Shown: positions 1 through 9,599 of the stretch, piece by piece
Numbering within the stretch: the stretch's first letter is position 1
Layout: every line of letters begins with the position of its first letter
From: an uncultured bacterium
GTDB lineage: Bacteria; Planctomycetota; UBA1135; GCA-002686595
NCBI GenBank assembly: GCA_913058555.1
Contig: CAJXRJ010000002.1
Coordinates: 1-34,490 of the forward strand
Direction of reading: 5' to 3'
DNA: 34,490 bases
Made by a program: the position numbers and the translations under genes
The notes under the pieces: model-generated
Databases searched by the model: none
Told to the model about the DNA's origin: nothing
The model's input: the letters and a program-made list of their open reading frames with translations, nothing else

Positions 1-46
1 AGATCATGCCTAGTCTCGTGGGCTCGGAGATGTGTATAAGAGACAG
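1..46 (+). other. Illumina Nextera adapter residue: P7 tail (AGAT) + 8-nt i7 index CATGCCTA + GTCTCGTGGGCTCGGAGATGTGTATAAGAGACAG
   Basis: Bases 13-46 are an exact match to the 34-nt Nextera Read 2 transposase adapter. Bases 5-12 equal the primer-strand form of i7 index N706 (TAGGCATG). The ORF at 6..230 starts with the well-known adapter translation MPSLVGSEMCIRDR. Confidence 0.98.
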
Positions 47-238
47 GCCCCAAAGCCATGGGCCAAAGGTGAAGCGTTCGCGCTGGACGCTCACGTGGTG
101 TGAAGCCTCACGGATGCCTGGGCTCTCATCAAGATTCAGGGACGTTGAACGGGCGCTTCCTGCTGCGAGCATTTTGCGTGCCCACCCTCGCCAGGCAGAA
201 GCATCGATCCTGATTCCGGATCTTCGCTAGCTCCGCGT

Positions 239-442
239 TCATTCCCTTGGGCGCTTGAAGAAGAGCACGAACTTGTCGGTGTACGACCCACCCAGGAGTC
301 CCTTGCGAAGGATCGGCTCGACCTTGACAAGTTCCCAACCCTGTTCACCATTCTCGTCCAGGACTTCTCCGATGTTCTCGGGAAGACCTGCCGACCAGAC
401 TTTGGCGACATGGACGGAGTACACCTTGAATTCCCACTTCAT
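239..442 (-). CDS. Small DUF4177-like protein
   Basis: 67 aa, MKWEFKVYSVHVAK...LDENGEQGWELVKVEPI...FFKRP: the MKWEYKV...LN..G..GWELV pattern of DUF4177. Confidence 0.65.
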   Translation of the reverse strand: MKWEFKVYSVHVAKVWSAGLPENIGEVLDENGEQGWELVKVEPILRKGLLGGSYTDKFVLFFKRPRE

Positions 443-718
443 CCCGGGATTCTAGCCTTCGCCCAGGTGAACGGCGCGAGCATTCGGCACCGGCGGCGAG
501 GCTCAAGAGTTAGAGCCATTCGAGGGTCTGCCCTGAAGTGCCCCATTCCCGTCCATTCCCCAAGCTCAATGAGGGCTGCGCGTTCCTTGCACTTCGCCGT
601 GTCGCGCTCTGCGTCACTCCTTCGAAGCGAGCGCTTCCGTCGCCGCGCATGGGTGCACCTGGCGCGATCTCCCTCGAAGTCAACGCCCCACCTGGAGCAT
701 CGCGGCTATTCTGCTTCC

Positions 719-2260
719 ATGCGCTTCTTCCTTCACACCCTTACCCTCGCGACGCTCGCAACCATCGCGTCGGCGCAGTTCAGCTCGCTGAGCCCGATCT
801 ACTCGGGCACCGATACGACCCTCGCGGACATGGCCGACATCGACGGCGATGGCACGCTCGACGTGGTCGTTGTCGAGTCGGCACCTGCTCCCGGTCAACT
901 TCTGGTCAGCTGGTCGAAGGTGACGACCGGAGCGCCCCTGGGGCCGAGTGTGCCGATCGCGACCCTCGCTGGAGCGATCTCACCGTTCTCAGGTGAAACT
1001 CAACTCGTCGATGCCGGGGACCTGAATGGGGACGGACTGGTCGATCTCGTCGCCGCAACGACTATCGGTCTCGTTCGACTCACTGGAATGCCCGGCAATC
1101 AATTCGCTGCACCGGTGACGATCGACCCCACGCCTTGCAATGACGTCCACATGATCGACCTCGACGGCGATGGCGACCAGGATGTCGTTCGCCTTGCCAA
1201 TGCCGGGACGAGCGGGGCCCCCTTCATTCTGCTCATCAACAATGGCGCAGGTGCGCTCACGCCGTTCGCTCTCCCGGGTTCATGCTGCACCTACTTCGAA
1301 GTCGACTTCACCGACGCTGATCAAGATGGCGACGTCGACCTGACGCTCGTGACGGGGAATCCCGTGCAGCTGAAGTACTTCGAGAACCTCGGAGGCCTCA
1401 ACTACGCTGCGCCTGTGGGCATCCTGCCCGCTAACCGGACGCCCTGGACAGCTTTCGCCGACGTGGACCTCGATGGAGACGACGACCTTCTGTACGCGCA
1501 CTTCGCCAACCATCCAGGCGGCTGGGTGGAGAACACAGGTGGTTCCTTTTCGACCGATCACATCCTTCTCAGCCCCACGCTCACCCTCTCCGCGCCGCGC
1601 GCGGGAGACATGGATGGCGACGGAGACACGGACATCGTGTTCGTTCAAGATGCTCTCGGGACGGCCTGGTTCCCGAACGACGGCAACCAAGGATTCCCGA
1701 CATTGCTCCCAGTGGACGGCCCGCACCAGTATGCGGGCGTGACGGCGTTGGTCGACGTCGACGGCGATCTGGCCCTGGACATTCTGTTCGCGGCAGACAG
1801 CCCACGGGGAGTCTCGGTCTACACCAACATTGGCGATCTCGGTAACAACACCTGCGTTGCCAACGCCAACTCCACCGGGCGTCCGGCCTCCCTCCGGGTC
1901 TCCGGTTCCAGGTCCGCAGGATCGAACAAGCTAGCGCTCAACCTCAGCGACGCCCTCCCAGGCCAGTTTGCAGCCTTCCTCGTTGGGCGCGTGGGGCAGA
2001 TTTCCACCCTCCCGGGCTCGGCCGGGCTGCTCTGCTTGGGCGCGCCCTTCGGGATCTTCCGAGGCCCTGGTCAGATCCGCCAGATCGATGCAGCAGGTTC
2101 CCTTCGCATGCGGGTCGACCTGGCATCGATTCCCGCAGGGTCCGGCATTCAGGCGGTGCAGACGGGAGAGACGTGGCTATTCCAATCGATCTTCCGCGAC
2201 CCCACTCCGCTCGGTGCGTCGAACTTGTCGCCCGCGGTGGAAGTCACGTTCGTACCCTGA
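719..2260 (+). CDS. Secreted FG-GAP/VCBS repeat protein with conserved C-terminal module
   Basis: Start chosen at MRFFLHTLTLATLATIASAQ (signal peptide) inside ORF 410..2260. Repeated D(L/V)DGDGD calcium-binding FG-GAP motifs. C-terminal module from C at ~1853 (CVANANSTG...LLCLGAPFGIF...GETWLFQSIFRD...). Confidence 0.9.
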   Translation: MRFFLHTLTLATLATIASAQFSSLSPIYSGTDTTLADMADIDGDGTLDVVVVESAPAPGQLLVSWSKVTTGAPLGPSVPIATLAGAISPFSGETQLVDAGDLNGDGLVDLVAATTIGLVRLTGMPGNQFAAPVTIDPTPCNDVHMIDLDGDGDQDVVRLANAGTSGAPFILLINNGAGALTPFALPGSCCTYFEVDFTDADQDGDVDLTLVTGNPVQLKYFENLGGLNYAAPVGILPANRTPWTAFADVDLDGDDDLLYAHFANHPGGWVENTGGSFSTDHILLSPTLTLSAPRAGDMDGDGDTDIVFVQDALGTAWFPNDGNQGFPTLLPVDGPHQYAGVTALVDVDGDLALDILFAADSPRGVSVYTNIGDLGNNTCVANANSTGRPASLRVSGSRSAGSNKLALNLSDALPGQFAAFLVGRVGQISTLPGSAGLLCLGAPFGIFRGPGQIRQIDAAGSLRMRVDLASIPAGSGIQAVQTGETWLFQSIFRDPTPLGASNLSPAVEVTFVP

Positions 2261-2670
2261 GGCTGAAGCCGCGGAATCGAGACTCCCTGCCGCAGTCGGC
2301 CTGGTAGGCCGCGAACGGCAGCGCACGATCCTCAGGTGCGAGGGCATCCAGCCCGAGCCAGCGCGGTAGTCCTCGCGGAGCGTATCGGTCTGAGCGAGGG
2401 CGTGCTCGCCATGGAGAATTGAGAATAAAAGAAGAGGCTTAGGGCACGGCTTTGCGAACGTTTCGCTGCGGGGTCGACGCCGCTTGGCGCCCTCTTTGGA
2501 CACGATCTGATTGCCTCCGTGTCGCTTCAATCGAAATCGGTTCAGCCTCTTTTTGGGTCGCCGTTTGGGCGAATCGCCGCCCTGGCGAGGCCATGGAATC
2601 GGGCCTACTCTGCACGGCAAGGCCGGCGTGACTTCCCCGTGGGCCCAGAACTCAACCCGTAGGAATTGAC

Positions 2671-5412
2671 ATGCTCGCAGCACTAATTCTCGCCCCTTGG
2701 CTCGCCCAGCTCGGCGACCCCATAGAAATCACAGACTTCCCTGGGGAGTGCTCTGCCTTCGCCACGGGGGACTTCGACGGTGATGGTATCGACGACGTCC
2801 TTCTTGCTGTGAAGGACCTGGAGCGCCTTGTCCTTGCGCAGGGGGATTCCAGTGGCACGCTGCGGAGGTCACGGGTCGTAGCCCCCTCGCTGGCCAGCTT
2901 CACCGCGCTCATCCTCACGGACCTCGACGGCGATGGCGACGGCGACGTAGCGGCGATGGACGAGTCGAGCGGCCGAGTCTACGCCTACGTAAACCTCGGG
3001 GGCTCCGCCCTCGCTCCGCCAACTCTGGTGGCGGACTTTGGTTCGCCGCTGGCACCCTCCGTCAGCCCCTTCGAGCTCGCCTCCGGAGACGCTAACGGCG
3101 ACGGCGCGACCGATATTCTCGTCGCCGTGAGCGACAACACAGCAAGCACCGAACTCGGTGTCTGGCTCATTGAGTCGGTGCCGGGCGCGACCCAGGGAGC
3201 GACGGCCTTCGCACCACGGGTCCGCTACTGGGCGGAGGCCGGACGAGCCCTTGCGCCCTCGGTGGAGGATGTGGACGGTGACGGCGCGCCAGATCTCGTC
3301 CTTGTTCGACCACAGACTTCCCGAGTGGTCTGGGCCCGAAACGTCGGCACGTTGCCATTCGCAAGCACAGCGGCCCTGACCGATATCATCCCTGGCCTTG
3401 TCTCGGCGCAGATCGGGGACGTCGATGCAGATGGAACTCCGGACGTTCTCGCCACAAGCAATGGGCTCGCGGCCAAGCTCCAGATTGCCCGCGGCCTCGG
3501 CGGCGGCGCGTTTGCCCCATCGACGGACTTCCAGCCCGGCGCCAACGCGACGCGGAGGCGAATCCGGATCCAGCTCGCGGACCTAGATGGGGATGGCATC
3601 CTCGACATTCTTGAGGAGTTCATGGACTCCACGAACCGGTTCTCCGTCAGCTGGTTTCGCAATCTCGGTTCAGGGGCGACCCTTGCGAATCACGTTTTCC
3701 TGCGTCGTGCCTTTGGAGAACGCCTGGGGGCATCCATCGCAGACCTGGACGGCGACGGGCAATTGGACGTGGTCTCCGGCGTGGGGAGCGGCACCGTGAC
3801 TGAAGACGTGCCGGTAAAATGGCACGTCAATGAGGTGTTGCCCCCGTTGGGCATCTTTCGGACAACGAAGCCGGTCACCCTCAAAGTGAACGCGATGGAC
3901 TGGGCGACCGCTGCGGATCTGAATGGGGATGGCCTCCAGGATCTGATTCTCGGACGCTTTGATGACGAGGCCTTCTTCGCGGATGGACGAGGCAGGGGAG
4001 AGTTCGCCCGGTTGGACGAGTCTTCCACTATCAGAAGCGCGGGCTACACCCCTCTACTACCGCTCGACTTTGACGGGGACGGCGACCTCGATCTCTTGTC
4101 GACAACGGTCACCAACGTGGCGACGGGCTCAGTCCTCTTTGACTTCAAGAACGCAGCGCGCTGGATGATCAACGACGGGGACGCCGGCTTCACGGCGGGC
4201 CCAGCTTTTGGAACACCGCTCTCCGAGCCCATTTCATTCACAGGACTGCTCGACGACGACGGCGATGGGACTCACGAAGTGATTGAGCTTGTGGGCAATG
4301 AACTTCGGATCCACGCCCGGGATGCCCAAGGTGACTTTGTGCCGGGAACCGGGCGGCTCTTGGGGGCCGGCAACCAAGTATTCACTGGTGGGGTGGCGAT
4401 CGGTGACATGGATGGGGACGGCCTCGAGGACCTCGTGTATCGCCGATCGTTTTCATTCAACGGGCCCAATACTCTGCGCTTTCTGAGGAACCTGCCCGGC
4501 GTGGGGTTCGCGTCGGAGGTGCAGTTTGGAAACGTCGTGGCCCCGGGGTCGCTCCAGGTGGTGGACCTCGATCAGGACGGCGATCTCGACCTGGTGGCCA
4601 TGCGCTCTGACGGCGAAGCGCGGATGCTGCGCAACGAGGGCAGTGCCTCCGCCTTCACCGAGGTCTTGCTTGTCCCATCGATGCTGGGAGCATCGGAGAC
4701 GCGGTTCGTGGTGGCGATGGATGCCAATGGAGACGGCCAGCAAGATCTAGTCCGTGCCGGTGTTGAGATCGTGTCCGCCGGCAACTTCATCGTCTCCATA
4801 GGCGTCGCGGCCGGCCAAGGCGGCGGGGCATTTGGCAACTTCGCTGATCTTCCCGTACGGGAGTCCAATCTCCGTGGGCGCATGTACCCCGCCGACGTGG
4901 ACGGGGACGGGGATCAGGACTTGGTGGTGGGCTGGTCCGACGGGGTTCAGAGCTTTTACCCGGGCGAGGCGACTCGCTGGCTCGGCGTGAGTGAGTGTGG
5001 GCCCGCCGTGCCGAACATCACGGGGGAGCCAGGGCAGATTCAGGCCGTTGGGTCTGACCTTGCGGCGGACGACCGCCTGTCAGTTCAGGCCTTCTCTCTA
5101 GTTCGCAACACGCTCGGGATCTTCATCACAAGCCAAACGGCACAGGTGACGCAGCTTTCCAATTCCCTTGGCCGGCTGTGCCTTGGGGGCAACATCGGAA
5201 GGTTCACGCGGCCCGGGGATACGATCACCACCGGCCCGGGCGGATTCATGGAGCTTGAGGTCGGCTTGGGGGACATCCCCACCGCCCAAGGGCCGGTTTC
5301 GGCTATCGCAGGCCAGACCTGGCGATTCCAGGCGTGGACCCGTGACCTAGACCCCGCGACGATGCTCCCGACCTCCAACTTCACGGACGCAGTCGCCGTG
5401 ACGCTCCGGTAG
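2671..5412 (+). CDS. Secreted FG-GAP/VCBS repeat protein, 913 aa, with conserved C-terminal module
   Basis: Hydrophobic N-terminus MLAALILAPWLAQ. Many D.DGDG(I/D)DD repeats. C-terminus CGPAVPNITGEPGQ...RLCLGGNIGRF...GQTWRFQAWTRD...SNFTDAVAVTLR. Confidence 0.93.
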   Translation: MLAALILAPWLAQLGDPIEITDFPGECSAFATGDFDGDGIDDVLLAVKDLERLVLAQGDSSGTLRRSRVVAPSLASFTALILTDLDGDGDGDVAAMDESSGRVYAYVNLGGSALAPPTLVADFGSPLAPSVSPFELASGDANGDGATDILVAVSDNTASTELGVWLIESVPGATQGATAFAPRVRYWAEAGRALAPSVEDVDGDGAPDLVLVRPQTSRVVWARNVGTLPFASTAALTDIIPGLVSAQIGDVDADGTPDVLATSNGLAAKLQIARGLGGGAFAPSTDFQPGANATRRRIRIQLADLDGDGILDILEEFMDSTNRFSVSWFRNLGSGATLANHVFLRRAFGERLGASIADLDGDGQLDVVSGVGSGTVTEDVPVKWHVNEVLPPLGIFRTTKPVTLKVNAMDWATAADLNGDGLQDLILGRFDDEAFFADGRGRGEFARLDESSTIRSAGYTPLLPLDFDGDGDLDLLSTTVTNVATGSVLFDFKNAARWMINDGDAGFTAGPAFGTPLSEPISFTGLLDDDGDGTHEVIELVGNELRIHARDAQGDFVPGTGRLLGAGNQVFTGGVAIGDMDGDGLEDLVYRRSFSFNGPNTLRFLRNLPGVGFASEVQFGNVVAPGSLQVVDLDQDGDLDLVAMRSDGEARMLRNEGSASAFTEVLLVPSMLGASETRFVVAMDANGDGQQDLVRAGVEIVSAGNFIVSIGVAAGQGGGAFGNFADLPVRESNLRGRMYPADVDGDGDQDLVVGWSDGVQSFYPGEATRWLGVSECGPAVPNITGEPGQIQAVGSDLAADDRLSVQAFSLVRNTLGIFITSQTAQVTQLSNSLGRLCLGGNIGRFTRPGDTITTGPGGFMELEVGLGDIPTAQGPVSAIAGQTWRFQAWTRDLDPATMLPTSNFTDAVAVTLR

Positions 5413-5431
5413 GTCTCACCCGCAGGCCCGG

Positions 5432-5452
5432 GCCGGAGATCATTCCTCCGGC
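5432..5452. terminator. Candidate hairpin terminator between convergent features
   Basis: GCCGGAG-atcattc-CTCCGGC, 7-bp perfect stem with 7-nt loop, ~20 nt after the stop of the 2671..5412 CDS. Confidence 0.45.
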
Positions 5453-5752
5453 TCGGCCTCCCCGTGGGCGTCATCGTTCGCCGTCTCGGCGATACCGGTA
5501 CCGGCGTCCGCGGCGACGCGCGCTTGGATGTCGTCCCAGTCGATGTCCCGGGGCCGCAGATCCGGGACGTCCAGGTCTTTGACCATGTCCGAGATCATCG
5601 TGGCCCGCGTGTCGTGGCCCGGGTGAATTGAGAGGAACGGCATGCGGAGGGGGCAGCTCGCTCCCCTGAGACTCGCTGCCGAGGCGGGTGAAGAACCGCC
5701 GGAGTGCGTCGAGGTCGAAGCCCGCCTCGCTCGCACTTTGGATCTCTTATCC
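5440..5752 (-). pseudogene. Truncated, frameshifted C-terminal remnant of an M48-family metallopeptidase
   Basis: Minus frame of ORF 5440..6030 gives MPFLSIHPGHDTRATMISDMVKDL. Upstream in another frame the sequence reads EIQSASEAGFDLDALRRFFTRLGSESQGSELP. The two together match the typical M48 tail (EAGYDPxALxxFFxxL...PFLSTHPxxxxRxxxI). There is a frameshift at ~5645 and a stop just upstream. Confidence 0.6.
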
Positions 5753-6058
5753 CCTGTGCTTGAGTTAGCTAGGCCCAGGTCCTTCGGCGGGGGGGCTTGA
5801 TCACAGGCCGTGGGAGAGGCGGAGCTGGACGGCGCGTGGCGGACGATGCGTTCGCGGAGCGTGGACGCGGTCCCAGGGGAAGCCGGTGCGGCCCACGGAA
5901 TGGAGCTCAGGATCACCGCGACCAAGAATTCACGGGGCAACGGCCATGCCTGCCGAGTTGTACACTTCGTTGTCACGCGTTGATGCCCTTGTCGATCGGT
6001 CCGCTGGCCGGACGGGCACAGCGATGCCATCTACACTTTGCGCGCCCCCAAACCCACC

Positions 6059-6619
6059 ATGCAACTCTGGGACTTCGAAGACCTGTTCGCAGCGATCAAG
6101 GCACGTGATCTGTCGGTCGCACGGCGTCTCTTGGAGTCCATGGGTGGCCCCGACCACGCCATCGCTCACTGCGGCGATTCATTCGTGCACGTGGCGGCGC
6201 AGGACGGCGACCTGGAGCTAGTCGAGTTCTTGCTCAGGTTCGAATGCCCACGGTGCCTGGGGACGTTCGACGAGCTGTCGAAGACTCCGCTGATCTGGGC
6301 CGCCGAGAACGGTCACGCCGATGTCGTGCCACTCTTGCTGGCCGCGGGGGCGGATCCGAATGCGCACGACGAGCCGCGCATCGGCAACACGGCCATCCGG
6401 GAAGCCGTGCGTGGCGGCCATGGGCCGATCGTCGCACTGTTACTCGAAGCCGGAGCAGACCCGACCATCCCCGGCTGGATGCAGCTGTCCGCGGTCGACC
6501 AGGCCTGGGACAAGATCGACGGCGGCCTCGGGACGCCGCAGGCCAAGGCCATCCAGGGGATGCTCGCCGCGTATCCATGCCGGCTACGGGACCAAGGCGG
6601 CGGAGACTCGCGCCACTGA
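6059..6619 (+). CDS. Ankyrin repeat protein
   Basis: Within ORF 6038..6619. Ankyrin signatures: FVHVAAQDGDLELVEFLLRF, TPLIWAAENGHADVVPLLLAAGADPNAHD, TAIREAVRGGHGPIVALLLEAGADPTIP. Confidence 0.88.
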   Translation: MQLWDFEDLFAAIKARDLSVARRLLESMGGPDHAIAHCGDSFVHVAAQDGDLELVEFLLRFECPRCLGTFDELSKTPLIWAAENGHADVVPLLLAAGADPNAHDEPRIGNTAIREAVRGGHGPIVALLLEAGADPTIPGWMQLSAVDQAWDKIDGGLGTPQAKAIQGMLAAYPCRLRDQGGGDSRH

Positions 6620-6832
6620 TAGAGGCCACGCATCAGCTCTCCATCGACCTGGAGCAGGCGCGAGCGGATGGCGACATCGAGTCGGCGCGAGTCGAGCTCG
6701 GCGCTGGCATGGCTACTTGTGGGTGAACCAGGTCCGCCAGCCGGGGTGCGTGCTGCAACTCCCCTGCACGGCCCGCAGCAGGCCCGCCACTTCGCCTGAC
6801 CGAAGGGTCCAATCACGACGTCACCCCGCTCG

Positions 6833-6858
6833 AGTCGGCATCCCAAGGGGTGTCGGCT
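6833..6858. terminator. Candidate hairpin in convergent intergenic region
   Basis: AGTCGGCATCCC-AA-GGGGTGTCGGCT: 12 bp as RNA with three G-U wobbles, minimal loop. Lies between convergent 6619(+) and 6911(-). Confidence 0.35.
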
Positions 6859-6910
6859 GCCCTTCGTTCCCCACACATCCCACCCTTCGGGCTCCACGGC
6901 CAAGGCAGAC

Positions 6911-8398
6911 TCAGCGGAACGTCACCTCGGCGGCGTCCGTGAAGTTGGAGCCTGCGACATCGCGGTGCCACACCTGGAACGTCCACGTTTCCCCCGCGGA
7001 CACGGACGTAGCGCCGCTCCCCGCTGGGATCGCGGACAGATCGATGCCGAGCTCGTAGTCACCGCTGGCGCTAGCCGCCCCCACGGTGATGCGCCCTATC
7101 GAGCCACCCAGGCAGAGGGTTCCCGCGGATCCGCCAGCCATCGGCACATGGCCCTGGGTCATGGACATGATCGGCAGTACCACCGCGCCCGGCGGCAGCG
7201 ACGTGGCGCGAAGAGCCAAAAACGCTTCCGCCACCTCGGCGGATCCAAGCGCGGCGACCTGGCCGGGGGCCCCCGTCGAATTGGGCACCGCCGGGGAGCA
7301 GTAGGCAACTGAAACCACCGGGTCCACGTCAATCCAATACGTGGTGCCATTTGCCTCGGCGACAAACTGCATACCGTCCCGGGACATGCCGCGCACGACG
7401 ATCGAGGGGCCGAGATCCGGCCCGCCACGCGCGAGCAGGAAGTCGCGGAACCGCACCGTTGCCGCTCCCTGAATCGCGATAATGGACGTGGACTCCATGG
7501 AGAAAGGTCGCGTATCGCCGCGGTACCCCACCACGATGTTCCCGTCATCACTCGCGAACTTCCCGGAGTGATAGACCATGGCAGTTGGCGCACCGATCGT
7601 AGGAAGAGCCTGAACCCCCGTCGCCTGACTCCAGCAGAACGCACGCTGCCCACCGCTTCGCGTACCGACGACCCACTCGCCGTTCGGGCTGACCCCAAAT
7701 GCCTGACTCATGAGTCCCCCGGCGACAGGATCGATCAGCGTCGGAGTTCCAGTTTCATCCCAGACGGCCGCGCGAATCTCCAGGTTGGCGTTCACAAATC
7801 CCACGATGACGGTGCCGTCTTCGTTGATGGCCTGGGGAAACGGATAGGTCGTTCCAGCGGGGGCGACGATGGTATCGATCGTCCCGGTCGTTCGATCCCA
7901 GAGGTAGGTCTCGCCCAACGAGATCTGCGAATCCGTCCCGCCGAGCACCACGTTGCCGTCACCTGAGAGGTAGAGCGGCCGGCGATGGCCGGGACCTGCG
8001 ATCGGAGTCCAGCCTGCCTGGAGATCCCAGACGAAGCCACCGGTCGAGGCATCCCCTGCGAGCACTATGCTTCCATCGGAAGAGAGATCACGCCCAACCG
8101 AGTTGGGACCGCCAAGATCTGTCCAGCCAGCCCCGGGGCGCCATCCAGTAGGACCACCCGTCCGGAGGCTTAGGGCAGCCCAACCGACAACGACGATGAG
8201 AATCCCGAGGGCAGCGACCTTCCCATGAGCAGGATCAGGATCATGAGAGGGACCGTGGTTGCCTTGCCAGCTCCAGCTGGGCGGGCCATGGGAGAGAGTG
8301 AGTGGAATGCGATGGCGGTCCTCGCGGGGATGGGCCCAGGTGCCAACGGGGATCGGGCCAGGCTCGATCTGTGGCGAAGTAGCGCCGACCCGGGACAC
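6911..8398 (-). CDS. Extracellular HAF-repeat family protein with conserved C-terminal module (start uncertain)
   Basis: 495 aa ORF. Repeats of the type DLSSDGSIVLAGDASTGGFVWD, LSGDGNVVLGGT...YLWDRTTGT, VSPNGEWVVGTRSGGQRAFCW. Hydrophobic segment VAALGILIVVVGWAAL is internal, so the true start is probably downstream of 8398. C-terminus CSPAVPNSTGAPGQ...TLCLGGSIGRI...GETWTFQVWHRDVAGSNFTDAAEVTFR. Confidence 0.82.
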   Translation of the reverse strand: MSRVGATSPQIEPGPIPVGTWAHPREDRHRIPLTLSHGPPSWSWQGNHGPSHDPDPAHGKVAALGILIVVVGWAALSLRTGGPTGWRPGAGWTDLGGPNSVGRDLSSDGSIVLAGDASTGGFVWDLQAGWTPIAGPGHRRPLYLSGDGNVVLGGTDSQISLGETYLWDRTTGTIDTIVAPAGTTYPFPQAINEDGTVIVGFVNANLEIRAAVWDETGTPTLIDPVAGGLMSQAFGVSPNGEWVVGTRSGGQRAFCWSQATGVQALPTIGAPTAMVYHSGKFASDDGNIVVGYRGDTRPFSMESTSIIAIQGAATVRFRDFLLARGGPDLGPSIVVRGMSRDGMQFVAEANGTTYWIDVDPVVSVAYCSPAVPNSTGAPGQVAALGSAEVAEAFLALRATSLPPGAVVLPIMSMTQGHVPMAGGSAGTLCLGGSIGRITVGAASASGDYELGIDLSAIPAGSGATSVSAGETWTFQVWHRDVAGSNFTDAAEVTFR

Positions 8399-8947
8399 CT
8401 ATCGGAATCGCGGATGGAGCACCGGCAAGTCGCAGGGCGCCGAAGAGATGATGGGCCGGCGTCGGAACGACCCTCGCAGTAGCGGCACGACCTTCGGCAT
8501 CGGCGGCAGCGCTGATGCGGCAGTCTCCCGACGAATCGCGAATACGATCAATGCTCGAACAGAACCCGCCGAGCTGCGCGGCCGCCGCCCCCTCCGAAGC
8601 GGTGGCCACGCGCATCGCGGCGATGCAGCGCGCCGTGACCTGAGGCCCTCGCTTTCACAGGCGGTGTCGATGCTCCCCTCCCCTCTTTTGCAACGCGATC
8701 GACCGCATGCGCGAGTTCGGATGGCCGACGTCGGTGAACGTGCGCCGTCGACCTTGGTGAGGATGGGGAACCCGCACCCCCGCTTGACCCTCGCGCAACA
8801 ACGCCGCGAAGAGTCGATTCGCCGTGGCGGTCCTATCGGGGAACTAGTAACGTCGAGCTGCACTCTGCCCGGCACTACGACTCGACGCACTTCCCCAAGA
8901 ATCCGATGAAACACGGCGCCTACGAACCACCTAAGGGGGGAGTCTCC

Positions 8948-9565
8948 ATGCGAGGGAACCCTGGGAAGCTGCACCGAATCTCCACGTTGGACCAGAATCG
9001 TGGCGCCAACAGGTACTACAAGCTCGGTCAGCGCGACTACCGCTTCGAGGGGTACAAGACATCGATCTTGCAGTTCCTCTTGAGCTCCCAATGGCGCCAC
9101 TCGAAGCTGATCGTCTCCGATGGTAAAGGCTTCACCGGTGACGACGAGTACGGCACCCTCGCCAAGATCAACCCAACCATCGTGGTCCGTGGCAGCGAGG
9201 TTGGGTCAACTGGGGTGGAGGTGATTCTCGACACCGTTCGGGGAGCCGCATTGAGTTTTGCAGGAGGCGCTGGTACAGGCGCCATCATGGGGGGCTTTGC
9301 CCAGGCCCTCGACGTGAAGGAGGCCTTGAGCCGCATCGACAACGTCGCTGGTATCAGTCAACACCTGACCGAGGCTGGCAATTCCATGAAGGCGCCAAAT
9401 CAGGCCCAGTACCAGCTGGATCACAGAGTTGGCAAGCGCATCATCATCCAGGTCGGCATGTACATGCCGACGGGGAAGGGGAAGTTCGCAGCCAAGGTGG
9501 TCGATACCAAGTTGACGGAGATCAACTTTGGCCAGCTTGCCGCCGTCGTAGCGGGGTTGCCTTAG
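8948..9565 (+). CDS. Hypothetical protein
   Basis: ORF 8906..9565 (219 aa), alternative start MRGNPGKLHRIS at 8948. Balanced composition (RYYKLGQRDYRFEGYKTSILQFLL...) looks coding. No family recognised. Confidence 0.6.
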   Translation: MRGNPGKLHRISTLDQNRGANRYYKLGQRDYRFEGYKTSILQFLLSSQWRHSKLIVSDGKGFTGDDEYGTLAKINPTIVVRGSEVGSTGVEVILDTVRGAALSFAGGAGTGAIMGGFAQALDVKEALSRIDNVAGISQHLTEAGNSMKAPNQAQYQLDHRVGKRIIIQVGMYMPTGKGKFAAKVVDTKLTEINFGQLAAVVAGLP

Positions 9566-9599
9566 TTCGGCATCGATGCGTGGTTCGAGTGGCCCTGGC

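Noticed and set aside
6-230. 74-aa ORF MPSLVGSEMCIRDRP...
   Set aside because: Translation of the Nextera adapter; artefact.
410-718. N-terminal extension of the 616-aa FG-GAP ORF
   Set aside because: Upstream of a clear signal peptide start at 719; it overlaps the opposite-strand DUF4177-like gene and has shadow-ORF composition.
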